Assembly (NCBI RefSeq): GCF_009377235.1 | Contig: NZ_VMNX01000098.1 | Coordinates: 1-32,487, forward strand | Direction of reading: 5' to 3' | Length of the DNA: 32,487 bases | Source: Streptomyces acidicola | GTDB taxonomy: Bacteria; Actinomycetota; Actinomycetes; Streptomycetales; Streptomycetaceae | Shown: positions 15,426 to 23,368 of the stretch, piece by piece | How positions within the stretch are numbered: position 1 is the first letter of the stretch | Layout of the letters: every line of letters starts with the position of its first letter | The notes under the pieces: generated by a model | The model's input: the letters and a program-made list of their open reading frames with translations, nothing else | Databases searched by the model: none | Told to the model about the DNA's origin: nothing | Program-made: the position numbers and the translations under genes

Positions 15426-16568
15426 ATGCACAAGACCCTGATCGTGACCAACGACTTCCCGCCCCGGCCCGGCGGCATCCAGGCCTTCCTGCACAACATG
15501 GCGCTGCGGCTGGACCCCGAGCGGCTGGTCGTCTACGCGTCCACGTGGAAGCGGAGCCGTGAGGGCGTCGAGGCGACGGCCGCCTTCGACGCCGAACAGC
15601 CCTTCACCGTCGTACGTGACCGGACGACCATGCTGCTGCCGACTCCGGACGCCACGCGGCGCGCGGTGTCGCTGCTGCGGGAGCACGGCTGCACCTCGGT
15701 GTGGTTCGGGGCCGCGGCCCCGCTCGGTCTGATGGCGCCCGCGCTGCGCAGGGCAGGCGCGGAGCGGCTCGTGGCCACGACGCACGGGCACGAGGCGGGC
15801 TGGGCACAGCTGCCCGCCGCCCGCGGGCTGCTGCGCCGCATCGGGGAGGCCACGGACACGATCACGTACCTCGGCGAGTACACGCGCTCCCGGATCGCGG
15901 CCGCGCTGACCCCGGCGGCGGCCGGGCGCATGGTGCAGCTCCCGCCCGGTGTCGACGAGAAGACCTTCCACCCCGGCTCGGGCGGCGACGAGATCCGCGC
16001 CCGCCTCGGCCTGACCGACCGCCCGGTCGTGGTCTGCGTCTCCCGGCTGGTCCGGCGCAAGGGGCAGGACACGCTCATCCGGGCGCTGCCGCGCATCCTC
16101 GCCCGGCAGCCCGAGACGGTGCTGCTGATCGTCGGCGGCGGCCCCTACGAGAAGGACCTGCGCAGGCTCGTGTACGAGACCGGGGTCGCCGGCTCCGTCC
16201 GCTTCACCGGAGCCGTGCCCTGGGCGGAGCTGCCCGCCCACTTCGGCGCCGGAGACGTCTTCGCCATGCCGTGCCGTACGCGCCGGGGCGGGCTGGACGT
16301 GGAGGGGCTCGGCATCGTGTACCTGGAGGCCTCCGCGACGGGGCTGCCGGTCGTCGCCGGAGACTCCGGCGGCGCCCCTGACGCGGTCCTCGACGGTGAG
16401 ACCGGCTGGGTCGTCCGCGGCGGCTCCCCGGAAGAGGCGGCCGACCGCGTCCTCACCCTCCTCGACGACCCGGAGTTGCGGCGCCGCATGGGGGAGCGGG
16501 GCCGCGAGTGGGTCGAGGAGAAGTGGCGGTGGGACCTGCTGGCGGAGAAGTTGAAGCAGTTGCTGTAG
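15426..16568 (+). CDS. pimB: GT4 glycosyltransferase, PimB-type phosphatidylinositol mannosyltransferase
   Basis: 380 residues of the GT-B fold. The N-terminal VTNDFPPRPGGIQAFLHNMA is a hallmark of this group. THGHEAGWAQLPAAR, PPGVDEKTFHPG, CVSRLVRRKGQDTLIRALP and the nucleotide-sugar EX7E motif in VEGLGIVYLEASATGLPVV complete the domain. Corynebacterium and Mycobacterium PimB' use GDP-mannose to add the second mannose of phosphatidylinositol dimannoside at the inner membrane face, and the similarity is strong enough to propose the same activity. The next conserved gene, fadD, is convergent and separated from it by the cholesterol oxidase gene. The start is fixed by the conserved N-terminus (MHKTLIVTND). 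Confidence 0.9.
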   Translation: MHKTLIVTNDFPPRPGGIQAFLHNMALRLDPERLVVYASTWKRSREGVEATAAFDAEQPFTVVRDRTTMLLPTPDATRRAVSLLREHGCTSVWFGAAAPLGLMAPALRRAGAERLVATTHGHEAGWAQLPAARGLLRRIGEATDTITYLGEYTRSRIAAALTPAAAGRMVQLPPGVDEKTFHPGSGGDEIRARLGLTDRPVVVCVSRLVRRKGQDTLIRALPRILARQPETVLLIVGGGPYEKDLRRLVYETGVAGSVRFTGAVPWAELPAHFGAGDVFAMPCRTRRGGLDVEGLGIVYLEASATGLPVVAGDSGGAPDAVLDGETGWVVRGGSPEEAADRVLTLLDDPELRRRMGERGREWVEEKWRWDLLAEKLKQLL

Positions 16569-16631
16569 GGGCAGAAGGCGACTAAAGGTACTAAGGGTGC
16601 GGAAGTCCCAGAAGATGCGATCGGGACAAGA

Positions 16632-16658
16632 GGGGTGGAAGGGGTAAAAGGGGTATCG
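16632..16658 (+). repeat. Three GGGGT 9-mers before the cholesterol oxidase gene
   Basis: GGGGTGGAA, GGGGTAAAA and GGGGTATCG are adjacent 9-bp units sharing GGGGT, 44-70 bp upstream of the gene. The whole stretch 16569-16695 is purine-rich with related AAAGGTACTAAGGGT. They may be iterated binding sites. Confidence 0.45.
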
Positions 16659-16701
16659 AGTATCCCTGGTAAGAATAAGGGCACCCGCGCATTCTGTGCG
16701 C

Positions 16702-18339
16702 ATGACAGAAAAACTGACGCACCATCACCTTTCTCGCCGCCGCCTGCTCGGTCTCGCCGCACTGCAGTCGGCCGCCGCCCTCGGTCTCACCCGGGTAGGT
16801 CTGACGTCCGCGCACGCCGTGGAGCCCGAGGCCGTCGACAACTCGCCCGCCATCGTGATCGGCTCCGGCTACGGCGCCGCCGTGGCCGCCCTGCGCCTCG
16901 GTCAGGCCGGCATCCGCACACTCGTCATCGAGATGGGCAGACTCTGGAACACCGCCGGCTCCGACGGCAAGGTGTTCTGTCCCACCAACGCGCCCGACCA
17001 GAGATCGATGTGGTTCCGCACACGCACCGAGGCGCCGCTCGCCACCTTTCTCTGGCTGGATGTCGTCAACCGGGACATCAGCCCCTACCCCGGCGTCCTC
17101 GACCGCGTCCGCTTCGCCAACATGTCCGTGTACGTGGGACGCGGTGTCGGAGGCGGCTCGCTGGTCAACGGCAGCATGGCCGTCACGCCCCTCCAGTCGT
17201 ACTTCGCCGAGCAGTTCCCCACCGTCGACACCGCGGAGATGTACGGCACGTACTTCCCGCGCGCCCGCTCCATGCTCGGCGTCAACACGATCGACCCCGC
17301 CTGGTTCGAGTCCACCGAGTGGTACCGCTTCACCCGGATCTCCCGCAAGCACGCCGAGAACGCCGGTCTGAAGACCACGTTCGTCCCGAGCGTGTACGAC
17401 TTCGCCCACATGCAGCGCGAGGCCGCCGGCACGGCCACCAAGTCCGCGCTCGGGGCCGAGGTCATCTACGGCAACAACCACGGCAAGCGCAGCCTCGACA
17501 AGACGTACCTCGCCTCGGCGCTGGGCACCGGCAACGTCACGATCCACACCATGGAGCGGGCCAGGGGGATACGCAGGGAGAGCGACGGGACGTACGTCGT
17601 GACCGTCGACCGCATCGACGACACCGGCGCCGTCGTCGAGACCAAGGAGTACGGCTGCACCTACCTCTTCCTCGGCGCGGGCAGCGTCGGCACCACCGAA
17701 CTCCTGGTCCGGGCACGGGCGAAGGGAACCCTGCCCGCCCTCGACGCGAGCGTCGGCGGCGGCTGGGGCACGAACGGCAACGTGATGCTCGGGCGCGCCA
17801 ACCACCTCTGGGACACCGTCGGGGCGAACCAGTCCACCATGCCCGTCATGGGGATCGACGACTGGGCGAACACCGCCAACCCGGTCTTCGCCGAGATCGC
17901 CCCGCTGCCCACGGGACTGGAGCACTGGGTCAGCCTCTATCTGGCGATCACCAAGAACCCGGAGCGCGCCGCGTTCACGTACGACGCGGCGAGCGACTCG
18001 GCGAAGCTCGGCTGGAGCGCCGCCCAGAGCGCGGTGTCCGTCTCCATGGCCAAGAAGCTCTTCGACCGGATCAACTCGGCCAACTCCACGATCTACCGCT
18101 ACGACCTGTTCGGCTCGGCCAGCAAGGTCTTCGCCGACGACTTCACGTACCACCCGCTGGGCGGCTGCGTGCTGGGGAAGGCGACCGACGGCTACGGGCG
18201 CGTGAAGGGCTATTCGAAGCTGTACGTCACGGACGGCTCACTGGTGCCCGGGTCGATCGGGGTCAACCCGTTCGTGACGATCACCGCGCTCGCGGAACGG
18301 ACGATGGCGCGGGTCCTGGCCGAGGACACCGTGTCATGA
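16702..18339 (+). CDS. choA: Secreted FAD-dependent cholesterol oxidase (GMC family)
   Basis: 545 residues. The start TEKLTHHHLSRRRLLGLAALQ is a twin-arginine (Tat) signal, cleaved around residue 37. The FAD-binding motif VIGSGYGAAVAALRLG starts at Gly54. Catalytic residues fit exactly after removing 37 residues: Glu398, His484 and Asn522 become Glu361, His447 and Asn485 of the classic Streptomyces/Brevibacterium class I enzyme. It oxidises cholesterol and related 3-beta-hydroxysterols to the 4-en-3-one with H2O2, outside the cell. ATG 16702 lacks a well-spaced ribosome site; GTG 16696 is possible. No cytochrome P450 partner (choP) adjoins it. The gene sits inside the pimB-fadD envelope cluster, suggesting local insertion. 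Confidence 0.96.
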   Translation: MTEKLTHHHLSRRRLLGLAALQSAAALGLTRVGLTSAHAVEPEAVDNSPAIVIGSGYGAAVAALRLGQAGIRTLVIEMGRLWNTAGSDGKVFCPTNAPDQRSMWFRTRTEAPLATFLWLDVVNRDISPYPGVLDRVRFANMSVYVGRGVGGGSLVNGSMAVTPLQSYFAEQFPTVDTAEMYGTYFPRARSMLGVNTIDPAWFESTEWYRFTRISRKHAENAGLKTTFVPSVYDFAHMQREAAGTATKSALGAEVIYGNNHGKRSLDKTYLASALGTGNVTIHTMERARGIRRESDGTYVVTVDRIDDTGAVVETKEYGCTYLFLGAGSVGTTELLVRARAKGTLPALDASVGGGWGTNGNVMLGRANHLWDTVGANQSTMPVMGIDDWANTANPVFAEIAPLPTGLEHWVSLYLAITKNPERAAFTYDAASDSAKLGWSAAQSAVSVSMAKKLFDRINSANSTIYRYDLFGSASKVFADDFTYHPLGGCVLGKATDGYGRVKGYSKLYVTDGSLVPGSIGVNPFVTITALAERTMARVLAEDTVS

Positions 18340-18353
18340 GGGTCGGCCGGGCG

Positions 18354-18366
18354 GGGGCTCAGCCCC
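18354..18366. terminator. Small hairpin between convergent choA and fadD
   Basis: GGGGC-TCA-GCCCC, whose loop is the fadD stop codon. It lies 15 bp after the choA stop. With only a 5-bp stem it is a weak bidirectional terminator candidate. Confidence 0.35.
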
Positions 18367-20155
18367 GGTAGATCGCCTCGATCTCGTCCGCGAAGTCCTT
18401 GGCCACCACGCTGCGCTTGAGCTTCAGTGACGGCGTGAGATGGCCCGAGTCCTCGGTGAACTGGGAGGACAGAATGCGGAACTTCCGCACCGATTCCGCC
18501 TTCGACACCGCGGCGTTGCCGTCGTCGACCGCCGACTGGATCGCGGCCACAAGGTCGGCGTCCTCGTGCAGCGACGCCGCGGTGGAGCCCGCCGGCTTGC
18601 CGTGCTCGGCGGCCCAGCGGCCCAGGAACTCCTCGTCGACGGTGACCAGCGCGCCCACGAACGGCCGCCCGTCGCCCACCACCATGCACTCCGCGACCAG
18701 CGCGTGCGCGCGGATACGGTCCTCGATCACGGCAGGGGCCACGTTCTTGCCGGCCGCGGTGACGATGATCTCCTTCTTGCGGCCGGTGATCCTCAGATAG
18801 CCGTCCTCGTCGAGGGTGCCGATGTCACCGGTGTGGAACCAGCCGTCGGCCAGCGCCTCCTGAGTCGCGCCCGGGTTGTTCCAGTACTCCTTGAACAGGT
18901 GCTCGCCGTGCAGCAGCACCTCGCCGTCGTCGGCGATGCGGATCACCGAACCGGGCAGCGGCTGGCCGACCGTGCCGATCTTCTGCCGGTCCCAGGGGTT
19001 GAAGGCGGTGGCCGCGCAGGACTCGGTCAGTCCGTAGCCCTCCAGGACTGTGAAGCCGATGCCGCGGAAGAAGTGGCCGAGGCGCTCGCCCAGCGGGGCG
19101 CCGCCCGAGATGGCGTACTCACCCTTGCCGCCGAGCACCGCCCGCAGCTTGCTGTAGACGAGCGTGTCGAACACCTTGTGCTTGACCTTCAGCCCGAGCG
19201 GCGGACCGGACGGGGTGTCCAGGGCCTTGCTGTACGCGATGGCCGTGTCCGCCGCCTTGTCGAAGATCTTGCCCTTGCCGTCCGCCTGCGCCTTGGCGCG
19301 TGCCGCGTTGTAGACCTTCTCGAAGACACGCGGTACACCGAGGATCAGCGTGGGCCGGAAGCCGGCCAGTTCGTCGGTGAGGTTCTTGATGTCCGGGACG
19401 TTGCCCAGCTTGATCGGCGCCATCATCGGCGCGATCTGCACCAGCCGCCCGAAGACGTGCGCGAGCGGCAGGAAGAGGAGCACCGAGCAGTCGCCGGTAC
19501 GGAAGAGCGGACGCAGCCGCTCCACGATGTTCCCGCACTCGGCGAAGAAACTGCGGTGGGTGAGCACACAGCCCTTCGGGCGGCCGGTCGTGCCGGACGT
19601 GTAGACGATGGTCGCCGGGTCGTCGGCCTTGGCCAGCGAGCTGCGCTCCTCGACCGTCGCGTCGGTGACGTCCAGGCCGAGGCGGTCCAGTTCCTCCACG
19701 GCGCCGGCCTCGATCTGCCAGACGTTCTTGAGCGCGGGCAGCCGGTCGCGCACCGACTCGACGGCGGCCGCGTGGTTGTCCTGCTCCACGATGCAGGCGG
19801 TCGCGCCCGAGTCGCTGAGGATCCACTGGACCTGCTCGGGCGAGCTGGTCTCGTACACCGGCACGGTGACGGCGCCCGCGGACCAGATCGCGAAGTCGAA
19901 CAGCGTCCACTCGTAGCGGGTACGGGACATCAGCGCGACCCGGTCACCCGGCTGGACCCCGGAGGCGATGAGCCCCTTCGCGGCGGCCCGCACCTCGGCC
20001 AGGAAGGCGGCGGCGGTGACGTCCAGCCAGGCATCGCCCGCCTTGCGGGCGATCACGGCGACTTCGGGGTGCTGCGCGGCGTTTCTCCGGACGATGTCGG
20101 TGAGATTGCCGTCCGTGGGGACCTCGTACAAAGCCGGAAGGCTGAACTCGCGCAA
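18359..20155 (-). CDS. fadD: Long-chain fatty acid-CoA ligase (FadD15-type)
   Basis: 598 residues of the adenylate-forming family. The AMP/ATP P-loop TIVYTSGTTGRPKGC lies near residue 183. FTVLEGYGLTESCAATAFNP is the substrate-binding/A5 motif. ADGWFHTGDIGTLDEDGYLRITGRKKEIIVTAAGKNVAP contains the hinge Asp and adenine-site motifs, followed by the C-terminal lid. It activates fatty acids to acyl-CoA, possibly feeding acyltransferases such as the PlsC-like protein 7.7 kb away. The start is TTG 20155 with GAGGAG eight bases upstream; no ATG fits the conserved MREFSLPALYEVP beginning. Confidence 0.95.
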   Translation of the reverse strand: MREFSLPALYEVPTDGNLTDIVRRNAAQHPEVAVIARKAGDAWLDVTAAAFLAEVRAAAKGLIASGVQPGDRVALMSRTRYEWTLFDFAIWSAGAVTVPVYETSSPEQVQWILSDSGATACIVEQDNHAAAVESVRDRLPALKNVWQIEAGAVEELDRLGLDVTDATVEERSSLAKADDPATIVYTSGTTGRPKGCVLTHRSFFAECGNIVERLRPLFRTGDCSVLLFLPLAHVFGRLVQIAPMMAPIKLGNVPDIKNLTDELAGFRPTLILGVPRVFEKVYNAARAKAQADGKGKIFDKAADTAIAYSKALDTPSGPPLGLKVKHKVFDTLVYSKLRAVLGGKGEYAISGGAPLGERLGHFFRGIGFTVLEGYGLTESCAATAFNPWDRQKIGTVGQPLPGSVIRIADDGEVLLHGEHLFKEYWNNPGATQEALADGWFHTGDIGTLDEDGYLRITGRKKEIIVTAAGKNVAPAVIEDRIRAHALVAECMVVGDGRPFVGALVTVDEEFLGRWAAEHGKPAGSTAASLHEDADLVAAIQSAVDDGNAAVSKAESVRKFRILSSQFTEDSGHLTPSLKLKRSVVAKDFADEIEAIYRG

Positions 20156-20450
20156 GACTGCTGCTCCTCATAGGGCGCCGGCACCCGACTCTGCGTGCTG
20201 CGACGGTCGGTCCAGGACTCGGGCAGGTGCTCTCGGATTGAGTTGTTGAAATCCTGAGCACAACTGGACTGCCCGGACGTTACCCGTCGGTATCCCTTCT
20301 ATGACAGGGGGTCGGGCGAGATGTTTTCTCCGTCACACGTCAATAGGCTTTCCTTCGCGCACAGTAGTCCACGGAATTCGCAACTGGCCAGTAACCACAA
20401 GTCCGGCCACCTCTGTTCACTTTTGCGCCACGCCCCTACGCTTGATCACC
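20156..20450. other. Divergent control region fadD / metallophosphoesterase
   Basis: 295 bases, relatively AT-rich. It has two overlapping inverted repeats: GTGCTC/GAGCAC (20227-20232 and 20256-20261) and AGTTGT/ACAACT (20241-20246 and 20260-20265). These are 70-110 bp upstream of fadD and could be sites of a fatty-acid-responsive regulator. No gene is visible. Confidence 0.35.
20415..20450 (+). promoter_or_regulatory. Possible leaderless promoter of the metallophosphoesterase
   Basis: GTTCAC (20415-20420), a 16-nt spacer and TACGCT (20437-20442), then eight bases to ATG 20451. There is no ribosome site. Transcription would start within one or two bases of the ATG. Confidence 0.45.
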
Positions 20451-21248
20451 ATGGCACCCACACCAGGCAGCAGCGGCAGGACGCGCATCCACGTGGTCAG
20501 CGACGTGCATGGCAACGCGCGCGACCTGGCCCGGGCGGGCGAGGGTGCCGACGCCCTGGTCTGCCTCGGTGACCTGGTGCTCTTCCTCGACTACGCCGAC
20601 CACTCGCGCGGCATCTTCCCCGACCTGTTCGGCGTCGAGAACGCCGACCGGATCGTCGAGCTGCGCACCGCCCGCCGCTTCGAGGAGGCCCGCGCGTTCG
20701 GCGCCCGGCTCTGGGCCGGGATCGGCTCGGAACGGGCCACCGTGATCGAGAAGGCGATACGCAAGCAGTACGCCGAGCTGTTCGCCGCGTTCCCCGCTCC
20801 GACGTACGCCACCTACGGCAATGTCGACATGCCGACCCTGTGGCCGGAGTACGCCGGACCGGGCATCACGGTGCTGGACGGCGAGCGCGTGGAGATCGGC
20901 GGCTGGGCCTTCGGCTTCGTGGGCGGCGGCCTGCGCACCCCCATGCGCACCCCGTACGAGATCAGCGACGAGGAGTACGCGGCGAAGATCGAGGCCGTCG
21001 GCGAGGTGGACGTGCTGTGCACGCACATCCCGCCGGAGGTCCCGGAGCTGGTGTACGACACGGTGGCGCGCCGCTTCGAGCGGGGCAGCCGGGCCCTGCT
21101 GGACGCGATCCGCCGCACCCGCCCCCGCTACGCGCTCTTCGGCCACGTCCACCAGCCGCTCGTACGGCGGATGCGGATCGGGGCGACCGAGTGCGTGAAC
21201 GTCGGGCACTTCGCCGGGAGCGGGAAACCCTGGGCGCTGGAGTGGTGA
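20451..21248 (+). CDS. Calcineurin-like metallophosphoesterase
   Basis: 265 residues with the binuclear-metal phosphoesterase motifs in order: VVSDVHGN (Asp18, His20), LGDLVLF, TYGNVDMPT, CTHIPPEV and FGHVHQP. Such enzymes split phosphomonoesters or diesters; the substrate cannot be told. It lies divergent from fadD and ahead of the SRPBCC gene, within the envelope-lipid neighbourhood. ATG 20451 is chosen because the conserved motif begins shortly after it and the upstream sequence looks like a promoter rather than coding. Confidence 0.9.
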   Translation: MAPTPGSSGRTRIHVVSDVHGNARDLARAGEGADALVCLGDLVLFLDYADHSRGIFPDLFGVENADRIVELRTARRFEEARAFGARLWAGIGSERATVIEKAIRKQYAELFAAFPAPTYATYGNVDMPTLWPEYAGPGITVLDGERVEIGGWAFGFVGGGLRTPMRTPYEISDEEYAAKIEAVGEVDVLCTHIPPEVPELVYDTVARRFERGSRALLDAIRRTRPRYALFGHVHQPLVRRMRIGATECVNVGHFAGSGKPWALEW

Positions 21249-21294
21249 CCCCCAGGTGGGGTGCCAAGCGTCGGGCGGGCGCGCGGTAGCCTAA

Positions 21295-21467
21295 GGCCTG
21301 TTCTGAGTTCCCCGCCTGCGCCCCGGCGCCCGGCACGCACGATCGCCGCACGGCGCCGCAGGACAGGTGGCTCCGCCACATGACCTGCGACACCGCACGC
21401 CGATCGCACGCACCGAACGCCGCTGCGCCCGCGCTTCGCGCGGACGACGGGGAACTCAGAACAGGCC
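21295..21467. mobile_element. MITE-like element with 20-bp perfect terminal inverted repeats
   Basis: GGCCTGTTCTGAGTTCCCCG (21295-21314) is the exact reverse complement of 21448-21467. The 173-bp element encodes no protein. Inside are two short hairpins, GTGGC-TCC-GCCAC and CCGCGC-TTC-GCGCGG. The flanks read CTAA on the left and CTGA on the right, an imperfect target duplication at best. It sits between the metallophosphoesterase and SRPBCC genes. A non-autonomous transposable element (or an internally deleted insertion sequence) is the best reading; a very large hairpin RNA is the alternative. Confidence 0.75.
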
Positions 21468-21531
21468 CTGACGCTGCACACGCGTGCGTACGACCCTCCC
21501 TCACCGGACCGCATCTGGAGGAGCCACGGCG

Positions 21532-21975
21532 ATGGCGGAACACACCAGTTCGAGCATCACGATCGAGGCGGCACCGGCCGACGTCATGGGCGTGATCGCC
21601 GACTTCGCCCGCTACCCGGACTGGACGGGCGAGGTGAAGGAGGCGGAGGTCCTCCAGGCCGACGACCAGGGCCGGGCCGAGCAGGTCCGTCTCGTCATGG
21701 ACGCGGGCGCCATCAAGGACGACCAGGTCCTCGGGTACACCTGGACCGGCGACCACGAGGTCTCCTGGACCCTGGTCAAGTCCCAGATGCTGCGCTCCCT
21801 CGACGGCTCCTACATCCTCAAGCCGGCCGGTGCCGGAGCGACCGAGGTGACGTACCGCCTCACGGTCGACGTCAAGATCCCCATGCTCGGCATGATCAAG
21901 CGCAAGGCCGAGAAGGTCATCATCGACCGCGCGCTGGCGGGCTTGAAGAAGAGGGTGGAGTCCGGGGACAAGTAG
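21532..21975 (+). CDS. SRPBCC-fold protein (polyketide cyclase/dehydrase-like)
   Basis: 147 residues forming one START/Bet v1-like domain: SSSITIEAAPADVMGVIADFARYPDWTGEVKEAEVL at the start, the WTGDHEVSWTLV centre, and a long C-terminal helix ending ALAGLKKRVESGDK. Such proteins hold hydrophobic ligands in a deep pocket. The family relative in M. tuberculosis (Rv2185c) lies, as here, beside an ArsA-like ATPase and near fadD15 and pimB. A lipid-binding or lipid-handing role is therefore reasonable but unproven. GGAGGAG precedes the ATG. Confidence 0.9.
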   Translation: MAEHTSSSITIEAAPADVMGVIADFARYPDWTGEVKEAEVLQADDQGRAEQVRLVMDAGAIKDDQVLGYTWTGDHEVSWTLVKSQMLRSLDGSYILKPAGAGATEVTYRLTVDVKIPMLGMIKRKAEKVIIDRALAGLKKRVESGDK

Positions 21976-21989
21976 CCTCCGCCGGGCGC

Positions 21990-22070
21990 GCCCCGCAAGG
22001 GGCGCGGGGCTGTGTCGATATGCGGCTCCGCCGCGCGGGCGCGACAAGCCCAGCACAACCCGCAGCCGCC
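21990..22070 (+). repeat. Dispersed hairpin repeat, copy 2
   Basis: It begins with GCCCC-GCAA-GGGGC (21990-22003; 5-bp stem with GCAA tetraloop), then GCGGGGCTGTGTCGATATG, then GCGGC-TCC-GCCGC, and GGGCGCGACAAGCC. It starts 14 bp after the SRPBCC stop and is likely a terminator of that gene. Confidence 0.8.
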
Positions 22071-22120
22071 CACCGACCCCAACCAGGCAGACGAGACGAC
22101 CCGGCCCCGAGGCGGAGCCC

Positions 22121-23311
22121 ATGCGCACCATCCTGATCACCGGCCCCGGCGGCGCCGGCCGCACGACGATCGCCGCGGCCACCGCCCTCAAGGCCGCCCG
22201 CGAGGGCACCCGCACCCTCGTACTCGGCGCCGACCGCACCGACACTCTCGGCGCGATACTCGGCGTACCCACGGGCGCCGACCCCGTGGAGGCGGCCACC
22301 GGGCTCACCGCGTGGCGGCCGGACGCGGCGGAGGGTTTCCGCGAGGACCTGGTCGCCTTCCAGGAGCGGGCCGGCTCCGTCCTGGACCTCCTCGGCGCCT
22401 CCCGCCTCGACGCCGAGGAACTCACCCCGCTGCCCGGCGCCGAGGAGCTCGCCCTCCTGCGCGCCCTGCGCGACGCGGTGCTCTCCGAGGCGTACGACCT
22501 GCTCGTCGTGGACCTGCCCCCGGGCCCGCAGGCGGTCGCGCTGCTCGGACTCCCCGAGGAGCTCCGCCGCTATCTGCGCCGCCTGCTGCCCCCGGAGCGG
22601 CAGGCCGCCCGTGCCCTGCGCCCCGTCCTCGGACGCCTCGCGGGCGTGCCGATGCCCGCGGAGTGGCTGTACGACACGGCCGCCCGCTGGGACAGCGAAC
22701 TGGCCGCCGTGCAGGCCGTCCTTGAGGAGCGGTCCACGACCGTAAGGCTCGTCGCCGAACCGGGACCGAGCGGCACCGACCACGTCCGCACCGCCACCGT
22801 CGGCCTCGCCCTGCACCGCCTGCGCGTCGACGTGCTCGTCGCCAACCGCGTCCTGCCCCACGCCACGCACGACACCTGGTTGGCGGGCCTCGTCGCCCAG
22901 CAGCGCAAGGCCCTGGAGAGCTGGCGGGATGCGTACGGCGGCGGGCCGGGCGTCCACGAGGTCGCCCACCTCGGCAGCGACCCCCGCGGCGGCGACGACC
23001 TCACCGCGCTCGACCTGCCCGGTGTCAACCCGGACCCCGCCCCGGTCGAGTGGCCCGTCACCGAACAGCCCGCCGACGAGGGCGGCGGCAGGGTCTTCGC
23101 CTGGCACATCCCCCTGCCCGGCGCGATACGCGACGAGCTGGACCTCATCCGCCGCGGCGACGAACTCGTCGTCACCGCGGGGCAGTTCCGCCGAATCATC
23201 CAGCTCCCGTCGGCCCTGCGCCGCTGCACGGTGGACGGAGCGTCCCTGCGCGAGGGCGAGCTCAGGATCCGGTTCGCCCCGGACCCGGAGCTGTGGCCCG
23301 CGGGGCGGTGA
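22121..23311 (+). CDS. ArsA/GET3-like ATPase with altered P-loop
   Basis: 396 residues. The N-terminal SIMIBI-class nucleotide-binding domain starts ILITGPGGAGRTTIAAATALKAA. The usual signature GKGGxGKT has both lysines replaced (Pro9 and Arg14). Later parts fit the family: LLVVDLPPGPQAVALLGLPEELRRYL (switch II-like) and NRVLP. The C-terminus (~325-396), FAWHIPLPGAIRDELDLIRRGDELVVTAG, resembles the ArsA HSP20-like domain. It follows the SRPBCC gene. No arsenic or transporter genes are near, so arsenite export is unlikely. A chaperone or lipid-related ATPase, or a catalytically weak one, is more plausible. Confidence 0.87.
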   Translation: MRTILITGPGGAGRTTIAAATALKAAREGTRTLVLGADRTDTLGAILGVPTGADPVEAATGLTAWRPDAAEGFREDLVAFQERAGSVLDLLGASRLDAEELTPLPGAEELALLRALRDAVLSEAYDLLVVDLPPGPQAVALLGLPEELRRYLRRLLPPERQAARALRPVLGRLAGVPMPAEWLYDTAARWDSELAAVQAVLEERSTTVRLVAEPGPSGTDHVRTATVGLALHRLRVDVLVANRVLPHATHDTWLAGLVAQQRKALESWRDAYGGGPGVHEVAHLGSDPRGGDDLTALDLPGVNPDPAPVEWPVTEQPADEGGGRVFAWHIPLPGAIRDELDLIRRGDELVVTAGQFRRIIQLPSALRRCTVDGASLREGELRIRFAPDPELWPAGR

Positions 23312-23368
23312 ACGAGTAACCGCCGTTCGGGTAACGTCGAAGGTACGAACCCTAGGCAGGAGTCCGCC

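Noticed and set aside
15165..16703. 512-codon minus-strand open frame opposite pimB
   Set aside because: Antisense shadow; no motif and no ribosome site.
22121..23311. Arsenite-export ATPase
   Set aside because: The P-loop is altered, no ArsB, ArsR or ArsC gene is adjacent, and the context is envelope lipid genes.
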